From Qipengyuania marisflavi (GTDB lineage Bacteria > Pseudomonadota > Alphaproteobacteria > Sphingomonadales > Sphingomonadaceae): a stretch of 64,000 nucleotides of DNA. Under the pieces are notes generated by a model that was not told where the DNA came from, did no database searches, and saw nothing but the letters and a program-made list of their open reading frames with translations. The stretch lies in NCBI RefSeq assembly GCF_005884405.1, contig NZ_VCAO01000008.1, positions 1 to 64,000 of the forward strand. Direction: 5' to 3'. A program made the translations under genes and the position numbers. The stretch's first letter is position 1. Each line of letters begins with the position of its first letter. This document shows, one piece after another, positions 31,806 through 40,349 of this stretch.

Positions 31806-33257
31806 ATGGCCAGCAAACCGCGCACTCTGTATGAAAAGATCTGGGACGACCATGTAGTCGAACAGCGCAGCGATGGCACCTGCCTGCTGTATATCGACCG
31901 CCATCTGGTCCACGAGGTTACCAGCCCGCAAGCGTTCGAGGCGCTGCGGCTGACGGGACGGACGGTGCGCCGCCCCGAACTGACGCTGGCGGTGCCCGAC
32001 CATAATCTGCCCACGACTGCGCGGGTGGATGCGGCAGGGCGGCGGCTGCCGATCGCCGATCCCCAAAGCGCCGCCCAACTCGCCGCGCTGGAGCGCAATG
32101 CGCCGGAATTCGGCATCACCTATATCGACGCCGCCTCGGTCAATCAGGGCATCGTCCATGTGGTCGGGCCGGAACAGGGTTTCTCGCTGCCCGGCGCGAC
32201 TATCGTTTGCGGGGACAGCCACACGGCGGCGCATGGTGGATTGGGCGCGCTGGCCTTCGGCATCGGCACCAGCGAGGTTGAGCACGTGCTGGCCACTCAG
32301 ACGCTCCAGCTGCGGCCTGCCAAGACCATGGAAATCCGGGTGGAGGGTCAGCTTGGCCCCGGCGTCACGCCAAAAGATCTCATCCTCCACATCATCGGTG
32401 TGATCGGCACTGCTGGCGGCACCGGCCATGTGATCGAATATCGCGGCCCGGGGTTCGAGACGATGAGCGTCGAAGGCCGCTTGACGGTGTGCAATATGAG
32501 CATCGAGGCTGGCGCCCGGGCCGGACTGATCGCGCCCGATGATATCGTGTTCGACTATCTCAAAGGCCGTCCCTACGCTCCGCGCGGCGAAGACTGGGAG
32601 CGGGCGCTGGCCTGGTGGCGCAGCCTGCGCACCGATGATGGCGCCGTGTTCGACAAATCAGTGGTAATCGAAGCAGGCGTGATCGAACCGACTGTTAGCT
32701 GGGGCACCAGTCCCGACGATGTCGTGCCGGTGGGCGGCTGCGTCCCCTCGCCCGAAAGCTTCGCCGACCCTGCCAAACAGGCCGCTGCGGTCAAGAGCCT
32801 GGCCTATATGGGCCTCTCCCCCGGTGATAAAATCGAGGATATCCGGGTCGAGAATGTCTTTATTGGCAGTTGCACCAACAGTCGGATCGAAGATCTGCGC
32901 GCCGCTGCCGAAGTGCTGCGCGGCAGGCACAAGGATCCGGGTGTCAAATGGGCGATCGTGGTGCCCGGTTCGGGTCTGGTAAAACAGCAGGCCGAGGCGG
33001 AGGGACTGGACCGCATATTTACCGAGGCGGGGCTGGAATGGCGCGAACCGGGGTGTTCTGCCTGTCTGGCGATGAACCCCGACAAGGTGCCGCCGGGCGA
33101 ACGCTGCGCCAGCACCAGCAACCGCAATTTCACCGGGCGACAGGGACCCGGCGCGCGCACACATCTGGTCAGCCCTGCCATGGCCGCAGCCGCCGCTGTT
33201 ACCGGACGGCTCGTCGATGTCCGCAAGCTCACCCCTTGCAAACCCGTACCCGCCTGA
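31806..33257 (+). CDS. leuC: 3-isopropylmalate dehydratase large subunit
   Basis: The product has 483 residues. With LeuD it isomerises 2- to 3-isopropylmalate in leucine synthesis, using a 4Fe-4S cluster. [13 protein letters not shown] starts the family, [19 protein letters not shown] is the aconitase signature, and the cluster cysteines are in [15 protein letters not shown] (about 355) and [14 protein letters not shown] (about 420). It ends in a typical [23 protein letters not shown] 31806 is the conserved start. leuD follows after one small gene. Confidence 0.98.
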   Translation: MASKPRTLYEKIWDDHVVEQRSDGTCLLYIDRHLVHEVTSPQAFEALRLTGRTVRRPELTLAVPDHNLPTTARVDAAGRRLPIADPQSAAQLAALERNAPEFGITYIDAASVNQGIVHVVGPEQGFSLPGATIVCGDSHTAAHGGLGALAFGIGTSEVEHVLATQTLQLRPAKTMEIRVEGQLGPGVTPKDLILHIIGVIGTAGGTGHVIEYRGPGFETMSVEGRLTVCNMSIEAGARAGLIAPDDIVFDYLKGRPYAPRGEDWERALAWWRSLRTDDGAVFDKSVVIEAGVIEPTVSWGTSPDDVVPVGGCVPSPESFADPAKQAAAVKSLAYMGLSPGDKIEDIRVENVFIGSCTNSRIEDLRAAAEVLRGRHKDPGVKWAIVVPGSGLVKQQAEAEGLDRIFTEAGLEWREPGCSACLAMNPDKVPPGERCASTSNRNFTGRQGPGARTHLVSPAMAAAAAVTGRLVDVRKLTPCKPVPA

Positions 33258-33270
33258 TCATGAGAACATT

Positions 33271-33426
33271 ATGACAAAAAAACGCACAGGAACGGCCGCC
33301 CTCGCAGGCGCCATCGGCTCTGCCGCCATCGCCGCCGCATTGCTCTATGCTAACAAGCGCAGAGAGAAGAAGGGGCCGACCCAGCCGGGACCGATCCCAT
33401 CGGGGGAGAACCCCGAGACAGACTGA
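33271..33426 (+). CDS. Small membrane protein between leuC and leuD (51 aa)
   Basis: The product has 51 residues: a basic start ([10 protein letters not shown]), a single Ala/Gly/Ile-rich hydrophobic helix ([17 protein letters not shown]), then a charged, Pro-rich tail ending in [12 protein letters not shown]. Its stop overlaps the leuD ATG (TGATGG), so it is translated with leuD. No family is recognised. Its position in a metabolic operon gives no clear functional hint. Confidence 0.65.
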   Translation: MTKKRTGTAALAGAIGSAAIAAALLYANKRREKKGPTQPGPIPSGENPETD

Positions 33427-34028
33427 TGGGACCGGTAACGACCATCGAAGGGCGCGCGATCCCGCTTGGCATGGCCAATGTCGATACCGACGTGATCATT
33501 CCTGCGCATTGGCTCAAAACCATCACCCGCGACGGTTTGGGGCAAGGTGCATTCGAGAGCCTTCGCGCTGTGCCGGGCAATGTCTTCGACAAGCCCGAAT
33601 ATGCCGCAGCCCCGATCCTGATTGCTGGCGACAATTTCGGTTGCGGATCAAGCCGCGAACACGCCGCATGGGCCTTGCTTGACCGCGGCATCACCGCAGT
33701 CATTGCGCCCAGCTTTTCGGACATTTTCGCGGGCAATGCGTTCAAAAACGGCATTTTGGCCGTGGCCCTACCCCAGGCCGACATTGATCGCCTGCTCGAA
33801 GTTGCGCAGACAGATCCGATTTCCATCGACCTTGATGCACAGAGCGTAACGACACCGTTCCAAGACCGTTTCGCCTTTGCAATCGACCCCTTCCGCAAGC
33901 AATGCCTGCTGGAGGGACTCGACGAAATCGGGCTGACTTTGGCGAGCGATGCCGCGATCAGCACCCATGAGACTATGCGCGAACAGGCCCTGCCCTGGCT
34001 CGCCACCCCGAGGAGAGAAATAGCGTGA
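33426..34028 (+). CDS. leuD: 3-isopropylmalate dehydratase small subunit
   Basis: The product has 200 residues. [20 protein letters not shown] is the LeuD N-terminus, and [20 protein letters not shown] and [19 protein letters not shown] are the swivelling-domain substrate motifs. It partners LeuC. The start ATG overlaps the stop of the 51-residue protein, and its own stop overlaps the next GTG start (GTGA), so leuC through the oxidoreductase form one transcript. Confidence 0.97.
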   Translation: MGPVTTIEGRAIPLGMANVDTDVIIPAHWLKTITRDGLGQGAFESLRAVPGNVFDKPEYAAAPILIAGDNFGCGSSREHAAWALLDRGITAVIAPSFSDIFAGNAFKNGILAVALPQADIDRLLEVAQTDPISIDLDAQSVTTPFQDRFAFAIDPFRKQCLLEGLDEIGLTLASDAAISTHETMREQALPWLATPRREIA

Positions 34029-35023
34029 AGGCAGTTCTGTCAAAACAGGTCGGCGGCCCCGAAACTCTGGTCGTCGATGATATTTCCGAACCTGTGCCCG
34101 GCAAGGGCGAGGTGCTGGTCAAAGTCGCCGCCTGCGCAATCAATTTCCCCGATACGTTGATCATCAAGGATCTGTACCAGTTCAAACCCCCGCGGCCATT
34201 TGCGCCGGGCGGCGAAATCTCTGGCACCATCGAGGCGCTGGGAGAAGGTGTGACTGGCTGGCAAGTGGGCGACCGCGTGATCAGCGGGCTTGGCCATGGC
34301 GGCCTGCAGGAAAAAGTCGCAGTGGCTGCAGTGCGGCTGTTCATGGTGCCCGACGGGATCGACCTGGTGCAGGCATCGGCGCTGCTGATGACCTATGGCA
34401 CCACCATCCACGGGCTGAAGGATCGCGGCGATATCAAGGAAGGCGAAACCGTGCTGGTGCTGGGCGCGGCGGGCGGCGTGGGCCTATCCGCAGTGGAACT
34501 GGCCAAGGCATATGGCTGCCGCGTGGTGGCCGGTGTCTCGACCGAGGAAAAGGGCGAAGTCGCGCGCAATGCCGGGGCTGACGAAGTGGTCGTCTATCCG
34601 CGCGCACCGTTTGACAAGGACCAGTCCAAGGCGCTGGCGAAACAGTTCAAGGACGCGATTGGCCCCGATGGCGCCGACATCGTTTATGATATCGTTGGCG
34701 GCGATTATTCCGAGCCTGCGCTTCGCTCCATCGCCTGGGAGGGCCGCTTTCTGGTGGTCGGCTTCCCGGCAGGGATCGCGAAAATGCCGCTCAATCTGAC
34801 CTTGCTGAAAAGCTGTGACATTCGCGGTGTGTTCTGGGGTGCATTCACTGCGCGCGAGCCTGAGCGTAACGCCCGTAACATCGCCGAGCTGTTCGAATTA
34901 TGGCAGGCGGGGCGGATCAATCCGCTGGTCAGCGAAACCTATCCGCTGGACCGCGCGCACGAGGCGATCACCAAGCTGGAAAACCGCGGCGCGATCGGCA
35001 AGCTGGTTGTCACGATGGACTAG
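34025..35023 (+). CDS. NADPH:quinone oxidoreductase family protein (zinc-free MDR)
   Basis: The product has 332 residues. [19 protein letters not shown] opens the GroES-like domain. [20 protein letters not shown] is the NADP(H)-binding Rossmann loop at about 144, and the C-terminal part [20 protein letters not shown] is typical of the quinone reductase/enoyl reductase MDR branch without zinc ligands. It reduces quinones or alpha,beta-unsaturated carbonyls; the substrate is unknown. It starts with GTG overlapping leuD by four bases. Confidence 0.9.
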   Translation: MKAVLSKQVGGPETLVVDDISEPVPGKGEVLVKVAACAINFPDTLIIKDLYQFKPPRPFAPGGEISGTIEALGEGVTGWQVGDRVISGLGHGGLQEKVAVAAVRLFMVPDGIDLVQASALLMTYGTTIHGLKDRGDIKEGETVLVLGAAGGVGLSAVELAKAYGCRVVAGVSTEEKGEVARNAGADEVVVYPRAPFDKDQSKALAKQFKDAIGPDGADIVYDIVGGDYSEPALRSIAWEGRFLVVGFPAGIAKMPLNLTLLKSCDIRGVFWGAFTAREPERNARNIAELFELWQAGRINPLVSETYPLDRAHEAITKLENRGAIGKLVVTMD

Positions 35024-35081
35024 CGCTTGCCCCCCGGCGCGCGCGCTCCTATTCGAATATCAATTCATTCGAGAGGACAGC

Positions 35082-35408
35082 ATGACCAATTTCAATGACC
35101 GCGAACGGGGCGAAGAGGCGAAATTCGCTTTTGACGAGGAAAACGCCTTTAAGATCGCTGCGCGCCGCAACCGCCTGATGGGCGAATGGGCCGCCAGCCT
35201 GATGGGGCTGACCGAAGAGGAAACCGACGCTTACAAAAAGGCGGTCGTTCAGGCCGATTTCGAAGAAGCCGGAGACGAGGATGTGATCCGCAAATTGCTG
35301 GGCGACCTCACCGCCGCCGAATGCGATGTCAGTGAAGCCGACATCCGCACGCGGCTGGATGAATGCGCCATCGAAGCGCGCCGCCAGTTCATGACCGACC
35401 AGAAGTAA
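35082..35408 (+). CDS. DUF1476 protein, ATPase inhibitor subunit zeta
   Basis: The product has 108 residues. FNDRERGEEAKFAFDEENAF, KIAARRNRLMGEWAASLMGL and DEDVIRKLLGDLTAAECDVS match the DUF1476/zeta family, the alphaproteobacterial inhibitor that blocks ATP hydrolysis by F1FO-ATP synthase, first characterised in Paracoccus. The inhibitory N-terminal helix is present. Ribosome site GAGAGGACAGC before the ATG. It is followed closely by bolA and grxD. Confidence 0.93.
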   Translation: MTNFNDRERGEEAKFAFDEENAFKIAARRNRLMGEWAASLMGLTEEETDAYKKAVVQADFEEAGDEDVIRKLLGDLTAAECDVSEADIRTRLDECAIEARRQFMTDQK

Positions 35409-35412
35409 GCAC

Positions 35413-35646
35413 ATGGCAATGCAAGCTGCCGAGATCGAGCGTCTCATTCTTGACGCGCTGCCCGGCGCCGCAGTCGAAATCCGCGATCTGGCGGGCGACG
35501 GCGATCATTACGCTGCCAAGGTGACCGCACCGCAATTTGCGGGCCAGTCACGCGTGGCGCAGCACAAGCTGGTTTACGAAGCGCTGGGCGGCCGCATGGG
35601 CGGTGCGCTGCACGCCTTGCAACTGACCACGCAAGCCCCCACCTGA
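35413..35646 (+). CDS. BolA/IbaG family protein
   Basis: The product has 77 residues. IERLILDALPGAAVEIRDLA and DHYAAKVTAPQFAGQSRVAQ with HKLVYEALGGRMGGALHAL are the BolA fold and its conserved H-x-x-V-Y motif. BolA proteins pair with CGFS monothiol glutaredoxins to bind 2Fe-2S clusters, and grxD lies next downstream, so the pair is likely functional. It begins 4 bases after the DUF1476 stop. Confidence 0.93.
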   Translation: MAMQAAEIERLILDALPGAAVEIRDLAGDGDHYAAKVTAPQFAGQSRVAQHKLVYEALGGRMGGALHALQLTTQAPT

Positions 35647-35685
35647 CAGGGCACGACATCCATTCATTTCAAGGCAGGGCACCGT

Positions 35686-36033
35686 ATGTCCGATACCAAT
35701 ACTTCACCAACCGACACCCGCATTTCCGAACTCGTCGGCAGCAATGACGTTGTGCTTTTCATGAAAGGCACACCGCTGTTCCCGCAATGCGGCTTCTCCA
35801 GCCGCGCCGTTGCCATCCTCGACCATTGCGGCGTCGCTTATGAAAGCGTCGACGTGCTGCAGGACATGGAAATCCGTCAGGGCATCAAGACATTCTCCGA
35901 CTGGCCGACCATTCCCCAGCTCTATGTCAAAGGCGAATTCGTCGGCGGCAGCGATATTATGATGGAAATGTTCGAAGCGGGCGAACTGAAACAGCTGATG
36001 GCTGACAAGCAGGTCGCCAAAGCCGAAGGGTAA
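35686..36033 (+). CDS. grxD: Monothiol glutaredoxin, Grx4 family
   Basis: The product has 115 residues. [20 protein letters not shown] holds the CGFS active site (Cys35), and [20 protein letters not shown] holds the cis-Pro and glutathione-binding GG-S-D motif. It binds and transfers 2Fe-2S clusters together with BolA. It is the last gene before a strong terminator. Confidence 0.97.
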   Translation: MSDTNTSPTDTRISELVGSNDVVLFMKGTPLFPQCGFSSRAVAILDHCGVAYESVDVLQDMEIRQGIKTFSDWPTIPQLYVKGEFVGGSDIMMEMFEAGELKQLMADKQVAKAEG

Positions 36034-36069
36034 ACCGCTTTCGCTCCAGACACCGGCCCTTAAACGGGT

Positions 36070-36102
36070 AAGGCCCGCCCGTGGGACAACGGGCGGGCCT
36101 TT
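36070..36102 (+). terminator. Rho-independent terminator of the DUF1476-bolA-grxD operon
   Basis: AAGGCCCGCCCGT pairs with ACGGGCGGGCCTT around a short GGGACA loop, and is followed by TTGTGTTT. It lies 36 bases after the grxD stop. The rest of the gap up to the NUDIX gene (36103-36330) holds no gene I can support. Confidence 0.93.
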
Positions 36103-36330
36103 GTGTTTGGGGGGCAGAGCACGGAGACGGGGGTGTGCGCTGCCCCTCGAAAACCAAACGGGACATAACCTGCCTTGCACAGGCTGTGCCAAACTGGCAG
36201 AGCGACCGAAATCCGGCCAATGCGATAGTTAATGCGCGCATACCGCTTGTCGCGATTGTAAGAATTTCCGACAGGCCAGCACTCTATCGCCGCTTGGCAA
36301 GTATCCGGCAGCCGGGCACAAGCTTTGGTG

Positions 36331-37113
36331 ATGAGCGATAATCCCGGAACTGCCGATGAACCCATTCCCGCCGCGACGCTGGTAATCTTCCGTCAGGGCC
36401 GTACCGGTCCCGATCCCGAACTGCTGATGGTCGTGCGGTCGCGCTCCATGAGCTTTGCCGGCGGCATGGCGGTGTTTCCCGGCGGCCGCGTCGATCCCGC
36501 TGACCGCGAGCTGGCGACTTCTTTTGGCGCAGGCGGCGATCTCGACGAGACCGCACACCGCATCGCGGCAATCCGCGAGACATTGGAGGAAACAGGGCTG
36601 GCAATCGGACTGGCCGGAGAGCTTGATGCGGCCCGCGCTGCCGCCGCGCGGGCGATGCTGCTGAACACCCAGGCGCTTGCTCCGGTGCTCGACCATTTCG
36701 CACTGTCGCTCGATCTGGCGGCGCTGACGCTGTTTGCTCGATGGCTACCGCTGGGCATGAAGCACGCCCGCATTTTCGATACCCGCTTCTACCTTGCGGA
36801 TCTGGGCACCGGGGCGGTGGATGTGACTGTCGACGCGACCGAGAACACCCATCTGTTCTGGGTCAGCGCCAAGGAGGCACTGGCGATGGCCGAACGCCAG
36901 AAAATCTCCGTGATTTTCCCCACCCGCCGCAATCTGGAACGGCTCGCGTTGTTCCCCGACTTCGCCAGCGCCCGCATGCATGCCAATGCGACGCCGGTGC
37001 AGCCGATCACGCCGCAAGTGGACACCAGCGGCGATGTGCCGATGCTGCGCATTCCGGAAGATGCGGGCTATCCGATTTCGAGTGAACCGCTGACGAGCGT
37101 GCAAAGGGCGTAA
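36331..37113 (+). CDS. NUDIX hydrolase (NUDT19/acyl-CoA diphosphatase-like)
   Basis: The product has 260 residues. The N-terminal PAATLVIFRQG is followed by a split NUDIX box with a long insert: GGMAVFPGGRVDPADREL and, 35 residues on, RIAAIRETLEETGLAIG (the REXXEEXG core). This spacing is typical of the NUDT19/YfbT-like group rather than MutT. The C-terminal half carries substrate-recognition regions (RWLPLGMKHARIFDTRFYLA). Substrates of the group include CoA derivatives; not proven here. ATG 36331 is preferred over GTG/TTG just upstream. Confidence 0.85.
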   Translation: MSDNPGTADEPIPAATLVIFRQGRTGPDPELLMVVRSRSMSFAGGMAVFPGGRVDPADRELATSFGAGGDLDETAHRIAAIRETLEETGLAIGLAGELDAARAAAARAMLLNTQALAPVLDHFALSLDLAALTLFARWLPLGMKHARIFDTRFYLADLGTGAVDVTVDATENTHLFWVSAKEALAMAERQKISVIFPTRRNLERLALFPDFASARMHANATPVQPITPQVDTSGDVPMLRIPEDAGYPISSEPLTSVQRA

Positions 37114-37123
37114 CGCGGGATGA

Positions 37124-37258
37124 TTGGCGCGCCCGGCAGGACTGTCCTTGTCCTGCGAGCTCGGTCGTCTCCGCTTCGCTCCGACTCCGAACGAGGTTCG
37201 CGACCCTTGGGGACATACCCATTCGCCCAGCGGGCAGTTTGGCGCGCCCGGCAGGACT
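37124..37258. repeat. 20-bp direct repeat of the tRNA-Arg 3' end bracketing 95 bp
   Basis: TTGGCGCGCCCGGCAGGACT occurs at 37124-37143 and again at 37239-37258, where it forms the CCA end, acceptor and part of the T-stem of tRNA-Arg. The 95 bp between hold no gene but include a foldable stretch (TCGGTCG and CGACTCCGA). Such duplication of a tRNA 3' end is what tRNA-targeted integration leaves behind. Confidence 0.8.
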
Positions 37259-37316
37259 CGAACCTGCTGCCTCAAGATTAGAAGTCTCGCGCTCTATCCA
37301 GATGAGCTACGGGCGC
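37240..37316 (-). tRNA. tRNA-Arg (anticodon TCT)
   Basis: 77 nt on the minus strand. The acceptor GCGCCCG/CGGGCGC has discriminator G and an encoded CCA. The D-arm is GCTC..GAGC. The anticodon stem CGAGA/TCTTG encloses the loop CTTCTAA, giving TCT for AGA codons. The T-arm has the loop TTCGAGT. Confidence 0.97.
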
Positions 37317-37397
37317 GCGCCGGGCTTGCCATAACGCCGCTTTCCCGCAGCGCCAATCGGCGAAAGGAAGTGCGCACTGAAAAACACCTGCGCGCAG

Positions 37398-38429
37398 TTA
37401 CACCAGCGTGCTGGTTTCAGCGATCTGCGTGATGCCGCGCTTGCCCGATGGATCACGGCCCAGTTGCACCATCACGTCGATCACGCTGGCGGCGTAGGCA
37501 ATCGTGTCCTGCCGCGTCAGCCCGATACCGGTCTGCATGACCATCAGCGCCAATTGCTCCAGCGCGCCGTGCAGCGAATTGGCGTGCACGGTCGAGAAGC
37601 TGCCCGGATGGCCAGTGTTGATCGCGCGTAGGAAGCTGACGCTTTCCGATCCGCGCAATTCGCCCAGCACAATACGGTCAGGCCGCAGCCGCAGGGCCGC
37701 CTGCAGCAGTTCGTTCGCGGTCACCTTAGCCTCGCCCAGCTCGCCCTTGACCGCGACCAGCCCGACGCCGTTTTCGCCAGGCAGTTTCAATTCCGGCGTA
37801 TCCTCCACCAGCACCACGCGTTCGTGGCGTGGGATTTCACCGAGCATGGCGTTGAGGAAGGTGGTCTTGCCGGTGCTGGTGCCACCCGACACCAGAATGG
37901 TGCGGCGCTGGCGTATCGCCTCGCGCAGGAAGGCGACGGGTTCCGCCTGCGCATCGGGCATCGGCCCCTTGGTCAGCGGCGACAACGGCCCAGTATCATA
38001 GGCATCAAGCGGCAGGTCGAGCCGGCGGTGGCGGCGGATCGCCATTGCCCAGTGTTTGCGCGATGCGGGCGGGCCGCAAAATTGCACACGCGCGCCATCG
38101 GGGAGCGTTGCCCCCAGCAGCGGATGTTCGCGGTTGATCCCCTGATGGCTGACCCGCGCGACCTGCTCTGCCAGCCGCTGAACCAGCCGGTCATCAATCT
38201 CGGGCCGCATGATCTTTTGCATTCCGGGCTGCGCAGCATCTTCGATCCAGATTTCGCCCGGACGATTGACCAGTATCTCGGTCACCGTGTCGCGTTCGAG
38301 CCATTCCTTGAACGGCGCCAGATAGGCATCGAGATAGACGCTACGCTCGCCGTGCAACTGCACTGCGGGCGCATCATCGGCCACCGTCTCGCTCTCACCG
38401 GACGGAAAGGGTCGGATGTCGGCGCTCAC
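37398..38429 (-). CDS. virB11: Type IV secretion ATPase VirB11
   Basis: The product has 343 residues. It is a hexameric cytoplasmic traffic ATPase. The N-terminal domain (LAPFKEWLERDTVTEILVNR, PGEIWIE) precedes the ATPase domain with Walker A LVSGGTSTGKTTFLNAML at about 180, the Asp box VVLVEDTPELKL, LRLRPDRIVLGELRG and the His box TGHPGSFSTVHANS. The GTG at 38429, 13 bases after the virB10 stop, is preferred; an ATG at 38498 would overlap virB10 by 56 bases. Last gene of the operon. Confidence 0.94.
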   Translation of the reverse strand: MSADIRPFPSGESETVADDAPAVQLHGERSVYLDAYLAPFKEWLERDTVTEILVNRPGEIWIEDAAQPGMQKIMRPEIDDRLVQRLAEQVARVSHQGINREHPLLGATLPDGARVQFCGPPASRKHWAMAIRRHRRLDLPLDAYDTGPLSPLTKGPMPDAQAEPVAFLREAIRQRRTILVSGGTSTGKTTFLNAMLGEIPRHERVVLVEDTPELKLPGENGVGLVAVKGELGEAKVTANELLQAALRLRPDRIVLGELRGSESVSFLRAINTGHPGSFSTVHANSLHGALEQLALMVMQTGIGLTRQDTIAYAASVIDVMVQLGRDPSGKRGITQIAETSTLV

Positions 38430-38442
38430 CGGGCCAGCCCTC

Positions 38443-39576
38443 TCAGCTAACCTGCGAGAAGTCGAGATCGCGCGCTGTGAAGATACGGATCGGTTCACCC
38501 TGCCGAACGCGTACCACCGGGCCGCGCTGGCCGTCCTGCTGCGCCGCCGTCGATGCTGCGGACTGGCTTGCGCCGCCGATCAGTACTGCTCCTGCCCCGC
38601 CTGTAACGAGCGAGCCCAAGCCGCCCACGACAGACAGAAGCATGGCCGAACCGAACCGCTTGAAGAAGCTGTTGGAAACCTTGCCCTCCAGACCGGTAGT
38701 GCCATCGAAGCCGATCGCCGGGGACGCCAGATTGACCGAAGCGCCATCGGGCCGGATCAGCCGCGTCCAGATGACATAGGCACGGCGCTGGCCGCCCTGC
38801 AAGCCGGACTGATACTGCCCGATCAGACGGCTGGAGCGCGGGACAAGGACCTTGGTCCCGTCAAAGCTGCGCACATCTTGGCTCACCACAGCGCGGACGA
38901 ATCCGGGCACATTGGTGTCGATGGCTGTTTCGAGCACGGCGGGGATCAACGTCCCCTGAGTCACCGTTGTCGAAGGATTGGTCATCGCCTTGGCACGCGC
39001 CGCCGCGCCGCCAACACCGCCGATGCGGCTGGCGAAATCGCTGGCCGAACCGTCACTGCCCGCTGCCGCCGGACCTTCTGCCGCGTCGGCGGCTACGGCC
39101 AGACCGCTAAGACCGCCCGGTGCAGCACCGGCATCGAACACCACAGTCGGGCTGGCATAGGGATTGCCCGCCGGGCCTGCATCTATCACCGGCTGCATTG
39201 AGTAGATTGGCGAGGGTGCCGGATCATTCATCATCCGCGGTGCTTGTTGGACCGGCACATTGGTCACTGCCGCATCTGGCACCATCGGTACGGTTTCGGC
39301 CGCAGCGACTTGCTGCTGCCCGCCAACCCCTTCGGGCGGCGCGACGCGTCCGGCGTTCATGCTCCACAGCGTGACTGCCCCCAGACCGGCGACAATGGCA
39401 ATGCCCGCCACCATGCCCATCGCATCGGATTTTCCGCTGCGCTGAGCGACGGCAGGAAAGACGTTGCGCTGTGCCAGGTCGATAACTTCGGCATCGGCAT
39501 CATCGCGGGGATCGATATCGTTGGCGATCCCGCCCTCGCTCGGCTTTTTCTCGGGCATACGCATGGCTAGACGCAT
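38443..39576 (-). CDS. virB10: Type IV secretion protein VirB10
   Basis: The product has 377 residues. A cytoplasmic N-terminus, one inner-membrane helix at about 54-72 (GMVAGIAIVAGLGAVTLWS) and a Pro/Ala-rich periplasmic linker precede the TrbI/VirB10 domain (TQGTLIPAVLETAIDTNVPG, VRSFDGTKVLVPRSSRLIGQ, RRAYVIWTRLIRPDG). VirB10 spans from inner to outer membrane in the core complex. Its ATG overlaps the virB9 stop (TGATG). Confidence 0.95.
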   Translation of the reverse strand: MRLAMRMPEKKPSEGGIANDIDPRDDADAEVIDLAQRNVFPAVAQRSGKSDAMGMVAGIAIVAGLGAVTLWSMNAGRVAPPEGVGGQQQVAAAETVPMVPDAAVTNVPVQQAPRMMNDPAPSPIYSMQPVIDAGPAGNPYASPTVVFDAGAAPGGLSGLAVAADAAEGPAAAGSDGSASDFASRIGGVGGAAARAKAMTNPSTTVTQGTLIPAVLETAIDTNVPGFVRAVVSQDVRSFDGTKVLVPRSSRLIGQYQSGLQGGQRRAYVIWTRLIRPDGASVNLASPAIGFDGTTGLEGKVSNSFFKRFGSAMLLSVVGGLGSLVTGGAGAVLIGGASQSAASTAAQQDGQRGPVVRVRQGEPIRIFTARDLDFSQVS

Positions 39577-40349
39577 CAGTTAACCTCCGTGTTTGAGGCA
39601 AGCGCGGCATCCCCGCGCGAGGCTGTTGAAACAGGCCGCTCAGGCGCGGTATTTGTCAGCAAGGCGCGCTGTTTACCGGCGCGCAGCACAATTTCACGCG
39701 GTACGCCGTCGATCACAATGGTGTCGCCGCGCACAGTGAAATTGACCGGGCCTTCGGTGCCTTCGGAATTGGTCATCAGGATCGCAGGAACATCGCGGCC
39801 CTGCCCCCATGTCAGAAAAGTGGCGCTGCCATCGTCGAAAGTACGTTCGGGCAGCAGTTTTTTCTCGCCCGACCCCGCCCAGGCGAAATTCAGATCGAGC
39901 GGATCGACCACCGCATAGGGGTCGCTGGCGGCGGCCATTTCCGTGGTGGTCGCCTCGGCAACTGGCTGCACTTCCGGTTCTGGCGGATAGGCAAAACGCA
40001 GCACATAAAGCGGTTTTGCAGACGGGCTGGCCACCAGATCAAACAGATATGTCCGCTTGCTGGTGACGACCGTCATATTGGTGGTCGCACGCGCGGCCAG
40101 CGGTTTTACGAACAGGATGTTGGCGCGCTTGTTGGGGGTGACCTGCCAGGTCTGAGAATCGCCGATGGCGACGTTTTCGATCACCTCGTCATCACCGAAC
40201 ATAATGCTGGCCTGCACCGAAGTGCGGCCTTCGATGCGCACGACCTGCGATTCGTCATAAAACACCTCGACCAGCCGCGGGTCTGCGGCGGCAGGGGCAG
40301 CGAACAGAACGCCGGCAAATGCGAGCGCGGAAAATAGCGCGCGGTTCAT
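39576..40349 (-). CDS. virB9: Type IV secretion protein VirB9
   Basis: The product has 257 residues. A signal peptide of about 22 residues (MNRALFSALAFAGVLFAAPA) comes first, then the CagX/VirB9 N-domain (SIMFGDDEVIENVAIGDSQT, VTSKRTYLFDL) and a C-terminal outer-membrane domain (LPERTFDDGSATFLTWGQG). In known systems VirB9 pairs with the lipoprotein VirB7, which is absent here. Its start overlaps the virB6 stop by four bases, leaving no room for virB8. Confidence 0.94.
   Translation of the reverse strand: MNRALFSALAFAGVLFAAPAAADPRLVEVFYDESQVVRIEGRTSVQASIMFGDDEVIENVAIGDSQTWQVTPNKRANILFVKPLAARATTNMTVVTSKRTYLFDLVASPSAKPLYVLRFAYPPEPEVQPVAEATTTEMAAASDPYAVVDPLDLNFAWAGSGEKKLLPERTFDDGSATFLTWGQGRDVPAILMTNSEGTEGPVNFTVRGDTIVIDGVPREIVLRAGKQRALLTNTAPERPVSTASRGDAALASNTEVN

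Noticed and set aside
31737-31835. Possible 32-codon leucine leader peptide before leuC
   Set aside because: It holds only scattered leucines, no run of leucine codons, no clear attenuator hairpins, and it overlaps the leuC start.
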